Shown: positions 46,341 through 54,960 of the stretch, piece after piece | Layout: each line of letters starts with the position of its first letter | How positions within the stretch are numbered: the stretch's first letter is position 1 | Source: Fischerella sp. CENA71 | Lineage (GTDB): Bacteria > Cyanobacteriota > Cyanobacteriia > Cyanobacteriales > Nostocaceae | Assembly: GCA_024239075.1 (NCBI GenBank) | Contig: JANBVI010000079.1 | Coordinates: forward strand, 62,001 to 126,000 | Direction of reading: 5' to 3' | Length of the DNA: 64,000 nt | Program-made: the position numbers and the translations under genes | Notes under the pieces: model-generated | Told to the model about the DNA's origin: nothing | Seen by the model: the letters and a program-made list of their open reading frames with translations, nothing else | Database searches by the model: none

Positions 46341-46901
46341 GGTGGCAAGACCCCTTAGCGTGCATGAATTTCAAAGTAACAAAGCCTATGTCTTAGGTTT
46401 TGTAACCCTTGTTACTTCAATTGCTAATAATTTTTAATTTACTCATGCACAGTCTGGCAATAAATTTTATCAAAAGCCTTATTCAGAAAGGAATTAGCAA
46501 GATTATTAAATTTTTGTTATAATTGCTAAATCTTTTTTTAGTCAAGTCTTCCGTTCCAAATATAGATTGTTATTTACCAAAAAAGCAATTGTGGTAACTT
46601 GTTGATAGCCAATGACAATCCGATCTGTTTGAGCAAAACAGATACTGTCAGGCACAAATAACCACCAAATGCGTCAACAAATGTGAAGACGACGTTGTTA
46701 TGAGGGTCAAATATAACAATAACTTACCAACCCTTCAAAATCATGTTTTTCTGGAATAGGATCAGTTTAGGTTGTAGCTCATGCAAGACTACTCCCTATA
46801 GCAGAAGATAGGGATTTTAAATAGGTGTCAAACTGAAATGTACTTCACATTTCAGCTTGAATAATTTACAATTCTCATTCCAAAGAGATTTTTACAGCAG
46901 T
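46341..46901. promoter_or_regulatory. Intergenic region with nested dyads
   Basis: GTGCATGA (46360-46367) and TCATGCAC (46443-46450) form an outer dyad, and AAGTAACAA (46374-46382) and TTGTTACTT (46409-46417) form an inner one, about 20 to 110 bp upstream of the response regulator start. A further hairpin ATCTGTTT...AAACAGAT sits at 46623-46642. These look like regulator sites for the divergent genes. No gene is seen; a purine-poor leader precedes the next ATG. Confidence 0.4.
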
Positions 46902-47153
46902 ATGCTCCAAGACACACAAACCATCCGCTATTACCAAAGACTAACCGACGCCTTCGTCGAGTTATGGAATCGCGGTTATCGTACTGATGATATGCGGATG
47001 TATTTGGATGGTTATCTAGCCGCGCTGCGACATGGTAACGCCATTGAGCCATATTTGATCCATCGCTTAGAGGAGGAAGCTACCCGCTATTTATACGATG
47101 TATCGAATTTTACCATGACACTACCAGAACCAGAGCCAGATTACTACAGGTGA
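46902..47153 (+). CDS. DUF6761 family protein
   Basis: An 83-residue cyanobacteria-specific protein of unknown function. The start at 46902 (MLQDTQTIRYYQRLTDAFVELW) is chosen because the conserved part begins there; the frame is open to 46857. The sequence is largely helical, with GYRTDDMRMYLDGYLAALRH and RLEEEATRYLYD. No signal peptide. Single gene on the plus strand facing the glutaredoxin gene. Confidence 0.82.
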   Translation: MLQDTQTIRYYQRLTDAFVELWNRGYRTDDMRMYLDGYLAALRHGNAIEPYLIHRLEEEATRYLYDVSNFTMTLPEPEPDYYR

Positions 47154-47329
47154 CTTTCGATGAGTCACAAGATGCTCACTCCTGATTGACGCAGACAATT
47201 ATAGCACGTTGTCTATCCCCGTCAATGATGGTGGTGGTGGAAATTTTGGAGATTTTTAATTTTTTTTAGTGATCAATCCCCCCTGTGACGTTTTAGCTTT
47301 TCGATAGGGGGGATTTTTGGTAATTTTGT

Positions 47330-47415
47330 CCTTGGTCATTAGTCATTAGTCATTAGTCAGTCATTAGTGATTACGGAGAACAAAGGACAAAGGACAAAGG
47401 CCAAATGACTAATGA
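47330..47415. repeat. TCATTAG tandem and inverted repeat
   Basis: Five TCATTAG copies (CATTAGTCATTAGTCATTAG, 47338-47369) and the reverse CAAATGACTAATGACTAA (47402-47419) form an inverted array across a convergent gap. STRR type. Confidence 0.65.
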
Positions 47416-47739
47416 CTAAGAAGCTAAAGCAACTTCAACCTTTTGCTGTAATTCACCTTTTTGATAAAGTTCGATCAAGATGTCTGAACCACCAACAAAT
47501 TCCCCATTGATATAAACTTGGGGAATTGTTGGCCAATTTGAATATTCTTTTATCCCTTGGCGAAGTTCGTAGTCGTCCAAAATATTAACAGTCTCAAAGG
47601 GAACTCCTAATGTGTTCAAAATTTGCACAACATTGTTGGAAAAGCCACACATGGGCATTAATTTGGTTCCCTTCATAAAAACCAAAATTTTGTTTTCTTT
47701 GACTAAATTGTCAATACGTTCTTTAAGTTCAGGTGTCAT
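47416..47739 (-). CDS. grxD: Monothiol glutaredoxin, Grx4 family
   Basis: A 107-residue CGFS-type glutaredoxin. The active site is [13 protein letters not shown] with a single cysteine, after KLMPM, and KGTKLMP and [20 protein letters not shown] are the glutathione-binding blocks. Members bind [2Fe-2S] and transfer or sense Fe-S clusters, usually with a BolA partner. The bolA-like gene lies directly upstream on the same strand (87 bp), so they are likely a functional pair. Between them lie heptad repeats. Distinct from the dithiol GrxC at 53.2 kb. Confidence 0.94.
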   Translation of the reverse strand: MTPELKERIDNLVKENKILVFMKGTKLMPMCGFSNNVVQILNTLGVPFETVNILDDYELRQGIKEYSNWPTIPQVYINGEFVGGSDILIELYQKGELQQKVEVALAS

Positions 47740-47825
47740 AATTTTTGTGTTCCTACTCTTTAGTTGTTATTGGTCATTAGTCATTAGTCATTTACTTAGA
47801 ACAAATGACTAATGACTAATGACTA

Positions 47826-48077
47826 TTAACTATTACTAGCAAATGCTTCGGGAGTATATGTTTTTAGTGCTAAAGCATGGATTGCTTCACTGGACATAGC
47901 CTGTCCTAAAGCCCTATAAATTAACTGGTGTTGCTGCACCAACCCTTTACCTGCGAACTGCGATGAAACTACTGTCACCTGGTAGTGATCACCACCACCA
48001 GTCAAGTCTTGTACTTGAACTTGGGCATCGGGCAGTTCCGCCTTGATCATTTCTTCAATCTGTTGCGGACTAATCAT
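47826..48077 (-). CDS. BolA-family protein
   Basis: An 83-residue BolA-fold protein. Typical features: [45 protein letters not shown], with conserved His/Gly region and the helix [21 protein letters not shown] near the end. BolA proteins form heterodimers with CGFS glutaredoxins and share an Fe-S cluster, so pairing with grxD next to it is expected. It is upstream of grxD and transcribed in the same direction. The role in iron regulation is inferred from the family. Confidence 0.92.
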   Translation of the reverse strand: MISPQQIEEMIKAELPDAQVQVQDLTGGGDHYQVTVVSSQFAGKGLVQQHQLIYRALGQAMSSEAIHALALKTYTPEAFASNS

Positions 48078-48277
48078 CGCGATTCCTAATCAAACTTCTT
48101 TATATATTATTATCAACAATGAGACTAAGACATTGCCAATCTGCGAGTTTGGGAGGCTAAGTATAAATACTTTTTACAAACCCAGACATTCTATCATTTA
48201 AACATTTACATTCAAAAATCCGCTCACCTGATGGCGGCGGTATATTGGATGAACTTATGGTAGATATTATTTTTGGA

Positions 48278-48889
48278 TTATTTTTTTGGCTGGGACGAAG
48301 AAGAGGTGTTGCTTCCTCCTGCTGAGAAAGGCGCATTGACAAAACCCAACTCCAACAGTTGCTGGTAAGCTTTCTTACCTAAATCTCGTGTGGGATTTTG
48401 ACTCTTGATGATTTGAACTAGTAAAGGAACTGCTAATTCCGGTTTATTTTGCGCTCGATGGACTAATGCTAGTTGATAAGTGGCTTCATCACGTAATTGT
48501 GCAGTTTCTAGCGCCAATTTACGCTGGGAATCAGCAACTCTATTGTCAATTCCAGAAAAGCTGGAGTTGAGTTCTTGATAAAAATTCGATAGCTGATTAA
48601 AAACTAATCTTGCTTCCTGAAGTTTTTTCGCTGCTGCATCATAGTTTTGGGAATTGACAGCTTGACTTGCATCTGACATTAACCGCTTGCCACCATCAAC
48701 GCTTAAAATGCTATTATTCTGGGCTGTTGGACGCAAGTTATTAGGATTATTGGGGTCAATAGGTTGTGCTTGGTTAGGGATATTTATAATCTGTGCTTTC
48801 CCTGCCTGAATAGGTAACAGCAGACTCAAGGCTGTTATGACTGATAAAGAAGTGAAGCGAATTAAGGGAACATTAGCTAAAGACTTCAT
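48278..48889 (-). CDS. Secreted TPR-like helical protein
   Basis: A 203-residue product with a signal peptide (about 1-33, ending AGKAQ). The mature part has a Pro/Asn-rich N-terminus (IDPNNPNNLRPTAQNN) and a helical region (SQAVNSQNYDAAAKKLQEAR, then YQLALVHRAQNKPELAVPLL) that looks like two to three TPR units. The C-terminal SAGGSNTSSSSQPKK is Ser-rich. I infer a periplasmic scaffold; no partner known. The short frame on the opposite strand of its end is not used. Confidence 0.65.
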   Translation of the reverse strand: MKSLANVPLIRFTSLSVITALSLLLPIQAGKAQIINIPNQAQPIDPNNPNNLRPTAQNNSILSVDGGKRLMSDASQAVNSQNYDAAAKKLQEARLVFNQLSNFYQELNSSFSGIDNRVADSQRKLALETAQLRDEATYQLALVHRAQNKPELAVPLLVQIIKSQNPTRDLGKKAYQQLLELGFVNAPFSAGGSNTSSSSQPKK

Positions 48890-49241
48890 GGGATAAATTT
48901 ATGCAACAACTCAACAAAAAAGGATAGAAACTTCGGATATCTTAACTTTGTTTTGGACTTTAACAAAACAAAGCTAAATAATAAACTGCTTACAGAAATG
49001 AGGAAAGAAGGGTAAGGAGGAACTGAGGATCTTGACTCCTTCAAAAGATGAGAATCAAGGATAGAGTTATTTTTTTCAAAAAGAAAATTTAAAAACTCTT
49101 TTTTCCTTTAACTCTTTAGCTTTTTCCACATATTGCAAAAGGTACGATGGTCACGAGACCGAATATAGTTTCTCCGATCTAAAACGAAAATCGGTGAAAT
49201 CATGTTCCCATTGCTTTCTTACAGTAGCTTAAATCACTGCT
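48890..49241. promoter_or_regulatory. Divergent gap upstream of the PrcA-like gene
   Basis: A 352-bp divergent gap. CCGAT-CTAAAACGAAA-ATCGG at 49174-49194 forms a small dyad about 48 bp before the plus-strand ATG. Otherwise AT-rich; promoters for both neighbours should lie here but I cannot place them. Confidence 0.35.
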
Positions 49242-51344
49242 ATGAACGATCGCCTAAATTCCTCTGATTATCCTCCCACAGAAATAGCTGCAAGTAGCCA
49301 GGGATTTATCTTACAACGTGGTGGTGAAGAATTAATCTTAGAAAAGGTGAGCGATCGCTTCACCGTTCGTCCTCATGATGATCTCTCACCCCAAACATTA
49401 TCTCAGGCAAATTGGGGCAATTGGCGTCACAATATTCCCAAAGCACAGCTAGCCTTATTTACTGTTCCACCTTCCCAGTTAGAAGGGGCGATGTCTGTAG
49501 CGCGGAACTCTAACTATGTGGCGTTTGCCAGTCATGTTTATCAAATCAAAGATAGTCCTAGCACCAAAGTTTATCTGAGTGATCTGATCACCATTCAATT
49601 TGCGGCTTGGGTAGATAGTGCCACAATTAATGCGATCGCCACCAAATTTGGCTTAGTCCTACAAAAATCGGTTCCCAGTCTTCCCAATACTTTTGTTTTC
49701 ATTGTTGGTGAACAAGCACAGGCAAATCCGATTAAAATTTCTAATCAATTAATTGCATTACCAGAAGTTGTAGTTGCTGAACCCAACATCATCACCGAGC
49801 AGCAACCCCATTATCAACCCCGTGACCCACTCTACCCGCAGCAATGGTATCTTAACCACAACGGCGGTAATCAATTAGCTAATGGTTCTCATATTGCTGT
49901 GGAACAAGCCTGGGATATCACTCGCGGTATTCGTTCGGTTGTCGTGGCGGTGGTAGATGATTCTTTTGATTTAAATCATCCAGATTTTCAAGGTAGTGGC
50001 AAAATTGTCGCCCCTAGAGATTTAAAAGAAAACGATTTTTTACCTTTACCAAATGAAAAACAAGCCAGTCACGGTACAGCTTGTGCAGGCATAATCATAG
50101 CAGAAGAAAATGGTACGGGTATTGCTGGGGTTGCTCCTGGTTGTGCTTTTATGCCAATTCGGAGTCCAGGGTTTTTAGATGATCAGTCAATCGAAGAAAT
50201 TTTTAATTGGGCGATTGATAAGGGAGCAAGTATAATTTCTTGCAGTTGGGGGGCATCAGCTGTTTACTTTCCCCTCTCCTTACGCCAACGCGCTGCTATT
50301 ACCCGCGCCGCCACTCAAGGACGTAATGGTAAAGGTTGTGTAATTTTCTTTTCCGCAGGTAATGCCAATCGTCCGGTAAGTGGTACTGTCAATGAGCAGG
50401 GATGGCAGAAAGATTTAGTTAAAGGTAGTACTAAGTGGTTAAGTGGATTTGCGGTACATCCTGATGTAATTACAGTATCCGCTTCTACAAGTTTAAATAA
50501 AAAAGCCGCTTATAGTAATTGGGGAACTAATATTTCTGTGTGTGCGCCTAGTAACAACGCTTTACCAGGAATGTGGTTTCAAGACCAAGGTTATGTGTAC
50601 ACCCAACCAAGCATCGCCACTGCATTGTCTGGACGAGGAATATTAACAACAGATCAAGTAGGGGCTGCTGGCTACAACCCAGGTGATTTTACTAGCAATT
50701 TTGGTGGAACTTCCAGCGCGACCCCGGTAGTTGCAGGCGTAGCAGCATTGGTTTTGTCAGTGAATCCAGACTTAAGCGCCCAAGAAGTCAAACGTATTTT
50801 AGAAGAAACCGCCGATAAAATTGTTGATCTCGAACCAGACCCCCAATTGAAGATGAGTTATGGCACTTATGATGAGAATGGCCATTCGCAATGGTTTGGT
50901 TATGGAAAAGTGAATGCTTTACGGGCGGTACAAGTAGCCCAAAAACTTCGTACAGCCACATTAACTACTACTGGGCTTGTCAGAGGAGAGAATAACAACA
51001 AAGTCGCGATTCCAGACAATGACAAACAGGGAATTAGAAGTGCGATCGCGATTTCTGATTCTAGCCTAGTCAAAGATATTCAAATCAATGTCAACATTAC
51101 CCATGATTTTTTAGGTGATTTAGAAATTTACTTAATAGCTCCTAATAATCACCTAGTATTATTGCAAAGTCGCACCTTAGGTCGTCGCAGTCAACTGCAA
51201 GCAACTTACACCGTGCGATCGCATCCAATCCTCAGACAGCTATTATCTTTACCAGCCAAAGGAAGTTGGCAATTATGGATAATTGACTACGCACTACAAG
51301 ATATAGGGAAACTCAATAGTTGGGAATTAATTTTGGGAATTTAA
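49242..51344 (+). CDS. PrcA-like calcium-dependent S8 protease with P domain
   Basis: A 700-residue protease. The N-terminal 180 residues are a prodomain-like alpha/beta part. The S8 domain has catalytic Asp239 (AVVDDSFDLNHPDF, where the usual DTG is DDS), His277 (ASHGTACAGI) and Ser491 (GGTSSATPVVAG). The C-terminal 115 residues are a P (Homo B) domain, ending WQLWIIDYALQDIGKLNSWEL, as in proprotein convertases. The best match I know is the calcium-dependent protease PrcA of Anabaena, active in heterocyst development and cell turnover; I do not put the symbol because length and domain order alone cannot settle orthology. No signal peptide, so it is cytosolic or exported otherwise. Confidence 0.85.
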   Translation: MNDRLNSSDYPPTEIAASSQGFILQRGGEELILEKVSDRFTVRPHDDLSPQTLSQANWGNWRHNIPKAQLALFTVPPSQLEGAMSVARNSNYVAFASHVYQIKDSPSTKVYLSDLITIQFAAWVDSATINAIATKFGLVLQKSVPSLPNTFVFIVGEQAQANPIKISNQLIALPEVVVAEPNIITEQQPHYQPRDPLYPQQWYLNHNGGNQLANGSHIAVEQAWDITRGIRSVVVAVVDDSFDLNHPDFQGSGKIVAPRDLKENDFLPLPNEKQASHGTACAGIIIAEENGTGIAGVAPGCAFMPIRSPGFLDDQSIEEIFNWAIDKGASIISCSWGASAVYFPLSLRQRAAITRAATQGRNGKGCVIFFSAGNANRPVSGTVNEQGWQKDLVKGSTKWLSGFAVHPDVITVSASTSLNKKAAYSNWGTNISVCAPSNNALPGMWFQDQGYVYTQPSIATALSGRGILTTDQVGAAGYNPGDFTSNFGGTSSATPVVAGVAALVLSVNPDLSAQEVKRILEETADKIVDLEPDPQLKMSYGTYDENGHSQWFGYGKVNALRAVQVAQKLRTATLTTTGLVRGENNNKVAIPDNDKQGIRSAIAISDSSLVKDIQINVNITHDFLGDLEIYLIAPNNHLVLLQSRTLGRRSQLQATYTVRSHPILRQLLSLPAKGSWQLWIIDYALQDIGKLNSWELILGI

Positions 51345-51349
51345 TTATT

Positions 51350-51468
51350 GGTCATTGGTCATTGGTTGATTGCAAATGACAAATGACATAGACGCGCAAG
51401 CGGCTACCTTTGGAAGCCACTCCGTGTCTACCCGCAGGGTAGGAAAAAGGACAAAGGACAAATAACAA
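51350..51468. repeat. STRR and CGGCTACC/GGAAGCC dispersed repeat
   Basis: TTGGTCATTGGTCATTGG opens the stretch; a CGCAAGCGGCTACCTTTGG block and GTGTCTACCCGCAGGGTAG follow, both similar to those near 18.7 and 61.9 kb. It fills the convergent gap before plsC. Confidence 0.55.
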
Positions 51469-51469
51469 A

Positions 51470-52243
51470 TTACGAATTTGCCATTTCTGCAAACGCATGA
51501 GTATTAATTGTTGATTCTTGATGACTTAATTGTTCAAGTGCATTTGCTAAATCAACAGTCAAACATTTAGCATCTTTTTTTACAGAATCCTTAATATAAT
51601 CAGCTACTTTAATGACAGATCCGATATGAATGCTAACATCAGTTCCCCAATCAGGATAAGGTTGACTATAGTTGATACCAACTGGCAAAATTTTGACTCC
51701 TAAATCTGGGTGACTAGATTCAGCAGTTAAAGCTAAACGAGCAATTCCAGACTTGAGAGGATGAAGTTCACCATCACGAAAAATGTTGCCTTCAGGATAA
51801 ATAACTAACATTTCTCCACGCTGAAGTAATTCCATTGTATGGCGAAGAGTAGCGATCGATGGGCGTTGAGGATCTACAGGAAAACCTCCTAAGCGCCGTA
51901 CAAACCAACCCTGCAAACCTTGACATTCATCAATAGTCACCATAAATCGCAAGTCTCTACCTGTGACATAACGACCACTGGCGTAGGGTAACAGTAATGA
52001 ATCCCAACGAGCGCGATGGGTAGGGGCAAGAATCACAGGGCCTGTTGCAGGGATATTTTCTTGTCCGGTAATTCTAATCTGTCCAAAAAATAAAGGTAGA
52101 AGCTGACCTCCCAACAAATACGCCAGAGGGGTTAACCAAGGAGATAACCATGAGGTATTAGTAGAAATCGCTGTCTCAGCATTAACTGAAGTCTGGGCTA
52201 GTTTTCCGTGGCAGATTTGATCGTCGTAAGAGTGAAGTTCCAT
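51470..52243 (-). CDS. 1-acyl-sn-glycerol-3-phosphate acyltransferase (PlsC-like)
   Basis: A 257-residue acyltransferase. The catalytic HxxxxD is in TRARWDS-type context, here THRARWDSLLLP (about 75-86), and the second block is IYPEGNIFRDGELHPLKSG, equivalent to EGTRS. A hydrophobic segment near 37-50 suggests membrane association. It makes phosphatidic acid in the membrane lipid pathway. Upstream, the tadA gene lies on the same strand; not obviously an operon. I leave the symbol empty because cyanobacteria have several PlsC paralogues. Confidence 0.85.
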   Translation of the reverse strand: MELHSYDDQICHGKLAQTSVNAETAISTNTSWLSPWLTPLAYLLGGQLLPLFFGQIRITGQENIPATGPVILAPTHRARWDSLLLPYASGRYVTGRDLRFMVTIDECQGLQGWFVRRLGGFPVDPQRPSIATLRHTMELLQRGEMLVIYPEGNIFRDGELHPLKSGIARLALTAESSHPDLGVKILPVGINYSQPYPDWGTDVSIHIGSVIKVADYIKDSVKKDAKCLTVDLANALEQLSHQESTINTHAFAEMANS

Positions 52244-52358
52244 GATGACGGGGCAACTGACTGTAGGTTAGAAAAGTAATAAAAAGAGGAATTAGATACA
52301 CCGTAGATTTTCTTCCTAGAGTTGTGTTGCACCAGCTGGACAGTTTTAGCTCTGTCCG

Positions 52359-52844
52359 TTATTCGGTGCGGTGTCGCCGATTTGCAAACCACATTTGTAA
52401 CTGCTGACGACAAGCAGTTTCCAAAATGCCTCCAATGACACGCAGACGGTGATTAGAAGCCGCACTATCGGGGATATTAATAACAGTACGAATGGCACCA
52501 GTTTTTGGGTCGTCCACGCCATAGACAAGAAGTCCAACACGGGCTTGGACAATTGCACCCGCACACATCGGACAAGGTTCGAGAGTAACATAGAGAGTAC
52601 ATTGGTTCAAACGCCAAGTTTGTAACTTGTTAGCTGCTGCTTTCAGGGCAATTATTTCTGCATGGGCTGTTGGGTTTTGGTCGCGTTCTTTACGATTTTC
52701 CCCTTCAGCAAGCAAGTTGCCTGATGAATCAATAATAACAGCACCTACAGGGACTTCACCTGCATTCCCTGCTTTTTTTGCTAATTTTAGGGCGTTATCC
52801 ATCCACTGGCGATGTATAAGATATTCCGAGTATGTGTGTGACAT
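52359..52844 (-). CDS. tadA: tRNA adenosine(34) deaminase TadA
   Basis: TadA deaminates A34 of tRNA-Arg(ACG) to inosine. The 161-residue product has the zinc ligands in TAHAEIIALKAA (His, with catalytic Glu) and PCPMCAGAIVQARV (two Cys). The N-terminus MSHTYSEYLIHRQWMDNALK and DPKTGAI loop are normal. Length matches. It lies on the same strand as plsC, 115 bp apart. Confidence 0.94.
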   Translation of the reverse strand: MSHTYSEYLIHRQWMDNALKLAKKAGNAGEVPVGAVIIDSSGNLLAEGENRKERDQNPTAHAEIIALKAAANKLQTWRLNQCTLYVTLEPCPMCAGAIVQARVGLLVYGVDDPKTGAIRTVINIPDSAASNHRLRVIGGILETACRQQLQMWFANRRHRTE

Positions 52845-52897
52845 ATGCTCACCAAAATTGAATCACCTCAGACTAGAAGTCTAGGATTACAAAACAA

Positions 52898-52963
52898 AGC
52901 CCGTCTACACGGGCTAATGACCAAAAAGATGGGATACAAGCCCCGTCCTAAAGGAGCGGCTTT
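52898..52963. repeat. Two GC-rich hairpins, one IS605-end-like
   Basis: AGCCCGT-CTAC-ACGGGCT (52898-52915) is a known-type Nostocales palindrome. Then AAGCCCCGTCC-TAAA-GGAGCGGCTT (52938-52962, one mismatch pair) with TTTTT resembles the right-end hairpin of IS200/IS605-type elements that carry tnpB. No transposase remains. Confidence 0.5.
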
Positions 52964-53088
52964 TTATTGATTTTCAGTTTTCTAATCAAATCTCTAAGCA
53001 CATCAGATTTCGTTCTCCCAGTTGCTTGGCAGTAATTTTCAAGATGTGCTAACTCTTCCTCAGTTAACCGGAAAAATAAAGTTTGTAG
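52948..53088 (-). pseudogene. Truncated ribbon-helix-helix (CopG-like) protein remnant
   Basis: On the minus strand the frame reads LFFRLTEEELAHLENYCQAT, then GRTKSDVLRDLIRKLKI up to a TAG at 52948-52950. This is a typical CopG/RHH DNA-binding motif, 46 codons in all. No start codon is present: the 5' end runs straight into the GTTTGTAGTAA palindrome at 53079, with an in-frame stop just upstream. Such short RHH proteins often occur with mobile elements or as antitoxins. Stop codon overlaps the IS605-like hairpin. Confidence 0.55.
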
Positions 53089-53140
53089 TAATGACTTTAG
53101 TCTTCAAATAATCAAGCACTAAAGTCCTTACTACAAACTT
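53079..53140. repeat. GTTTGTAGTAA-GACTTTAGT palindromic repeat
   Basis: AAGTTTGTAGTAATGACTTT and its near-perfect inverse AGTCCTTACTACAAACTT (arms 53079-53101 and 53118-53140, one mismatch) enclose CTTCAAATAATCAAGC. This is a dispersed palindrome of Nostocales genomes. It sits exactly at the start of the RHH remnant. Confidence 0.65.
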
Positions 53141-53157
53141 ATCAAAACACTTTTAGA

Positions 53158-53472
53158 CTAAAGCGCTGGTTGGGCTAAAAGAGTGTCGAGTTGAGCTTTT
53201 GTATCTAATTCGTAGAGGTCATCACAGCCGCCAATGTGTTGATTATTAATGAAAATTTGTGGTACAGTGCGGCGTCCATTGGCACGTTCTGCCATTTTTG
53301 CTCTAGCTGTTTCGTCACCATCGATTTTATATTCAGTGAAATTAACGCCTTTCCACCACAACAACATTTTGGCACGAATGCAGTAAGGGCAAGTTTGCCA
53401 AGTATATATCTCTACATTGGCTTTCACATTTTCTGGGTTGCGGTTTAAAAGAGAGTTGATGAAGTTGAACAT
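53158..53472 (-). CDS. grxC: Dithiol glutaredoxin 3
   Basis: A 104-residue glutaredoxin. The active site is TWQTCPYCIRAKMLL (CPYC), then KGVNFTEYKIDGDET and RTVPQIFINNQHIGGCDDL provide the glutathione contacts. It reduces disulphides and glutathionylated proteins with glutathione. A basic extension (NSLLNRNPENVKAN) precedes the fold. Length is slightly above minimal. Its start faces a 450-bp gap before glpX. Confidence 0.93.
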   Translation of the reverse strand: MFNFINSLLNRNPENVKANVEIYTWQTCPYCIRAKMLLWWKGVNFTEYKIDGDETARAKMAERANGRRTVPQIFINNQHIGGCDDLYELDTKAQLDTLLAQPAL

Positions 53473-53823
53473 AATTTGACGTTTAAAGAGATTTGTAATT
53501 AATCTCTAGTTTAAACATTATTTCTCAATTGTTTTTTGTCATTGGTCATTTGTCCTTTGTCATTGGTAGAGGTTTTAGGCATGTTTACTTTTCGTAACTG
53601 GCATTATGTTTCATTTTAATTAGTTGTATTTTTTAGTGCTTTAAAAGCAATACATAATCTAAGTGTCAAAATGGAATTTGAAGATGAGAAAATTTTATTT
53701 TTAGTTAGATACTTCAACTTTTAGTTTTACTAATCTACACACTAGCAATATTTAAGTGTTAATTAGGAGCAATGATACTACTTTTTATACACAAATTACA
53801 AAAATTAACAAATGCTGCGTCAG
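53473..53823. other. Intergenic region between grxC and glpX leader
   Basis: AT-rich. A TCATTGGTCATTTGTCCTTT heptad array lies at 53539-53565. Nothing else is evident except probable promoters. The glpX leader hairpin begins at 53824 and is listed separately. Confidence 0.35.
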
Positions 53824-53934
53824 AGAGTATTTTCCACGGGTATCCGCCCTTTGGTAGACTGTAAAACTGAAATCACCTGATGAAAAGTCGCAAAATCAAG
53901 CTATCGAGAGGGCAGACTCTGTGGAAAATACTCT
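53824..53934 (+). promoter_or_regulatory. glpX leader: stem that pairs with the start codon
   Basis: AGAGTATTTTCCAC (53824-53837) is the perfect reverse complement of GTGGAAAATACTCT (53921-53934), the first 14 bases of the glpX coding sequence, GTG start included. Inside, GCCCT (53846-53850) pairs with AGGGC (53909-53913), which overlaps the likely ribosome-binding site GAGAGGG. If the RNA begins upstream of 53824, translation could be shut off by this fold. DNA-level palindrome (operator) is the alternative. Confidence 0.55.
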
Positions 53935-54958
53935 TGGGTTAGAGATTATTGAGGTAGTTGAGCAAGCCGCGATCGCTTCTGCTCGTTGGATGGGTAAGGG
54001 CGAAAAGAATATTGCTGACCAAGTGGCTGTAGAAGCCATGCGGGAGCGGATGAATAAAATCTACATGCGCGGTCGTATTGTAATTGGGGAAGGCGAACGC
54101 GATGATGCTCCCATGCTTTACATTGGAGAAGAAGTCGGTATCTGTAGCCGTCCAGATGCTAAAGATTTTTGTAACCCAGATGAATTAATTGAAATTGACA
54201 TCGCTGTTGACCCTTGTGAAGGTACTAACCTTGTGGCTTATGGTCAACCAGGCTCAATGGCAGTATTGGCAATTTCCCAAAAAGGTGGTTTGTTTGCGGC
54301 TCCTGACTTCTACATGAAGAAGCTAGCTGCTCCCCCAGCTGCTAAGGGCAAAGTGGACATAAATAAGTCTGCCACTGAAAATTTAAAAATCCTATCTGAA
54401 TGTTTAGATAGATCCATTGAAGAACTTGTTGTAGTGGTAATGAAGCGTGAACGCCACAACGACCTGATCAAAGAAATCCGAGAAGCAGGAGCGAGAGTCC
54501 AACTCATTTCTGATGGTGATGTGGGTGCAGCCTTATCCTGTGGTTTTGCTGGAACCAATATTCATGCTCTGATGGGCATTGGTGCGGCTCCTGAAGGTGT
54601 GATTTCTGCTGCGGCTATGCGCGCCTTGGGTGGACACTTCCAAGGTCAGCTCATCTATGATCCGGAAATAGTCAAGACTGGTTTGATTGGCGAAAGCAAA
54701 GAAGCTAACATCGAACGGTTGAAGTCTATGAATATTAACGACCCTGACAAGGTCTATGATGCTCATGAACTAGCATCCGGTGAAACCGTTTTGTTCGCAG
54801 CTTGTGGTATTACTTCTGGTAATCTCATGCAAGGCGTCCGCTTCTTCAACGGAGGTGCAAGAACCCAAAGCTTGGTAATTTCCAACCAGTCGAAAACAGC
54901 TCGCTTTGTGGACACCATCCACATGTTTGAAGAACCCAAGACATTGCAGTTGTACTAA
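53921..54958 (+). CDS. glpX: Class II fructose-1,6-/sedoheptulose-1,7-bisphosphatase
   Basis: The dual-function F/SBPase of cyanobacteria removes the C1 phosphate of FBP and SBP in the Calvin cycle. The 345-residue product begins [20 protein letters not shown] (GTG start at 53921). Metal-binding motifs are [18 protein letters not shown] (about 57-74) and [14 protein letters not shown] (Asp/Glu near 97-104), and a conserved GDVGAALS follows. Length is normal. The start is fixed by family comparison and GAGAGGG just upstream. hemA comes 330 bp downstream across repeats. Leader structure suggests post-transcriptional control; also see gap2. Confidence 0.95.
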   Translation: MENTLGLEIIEVVEQAAIASARWMGKGEKNIADQVAVEAMRERMNKIYMRGRIVIGEGERDDAPMLYIGEEVGICSRPDAKDFCNPDELIEIDIAVDPCEGTNLVAYGQPGSMAVLAISQKGGLFAAPDFYMKKLAAPPAAKGKVDINKSATENLKILSECLDRSIEELVVVVMKRERHNDLIKEIREAGARVQLISDGDVGAALSCGFAGTNIHALMGIGAAPEGVISAAAMRALGGHFQGQLIYDPEIVKTGLIGESKEANIERLKSMNINDPDKVYDAHELASGETVLFAACGITSGNLMQGVRFFNGGARTQSLVISNQSKTARFVDTIHMFEEPKTLQLY

Positions 54959-54960
54959 AT

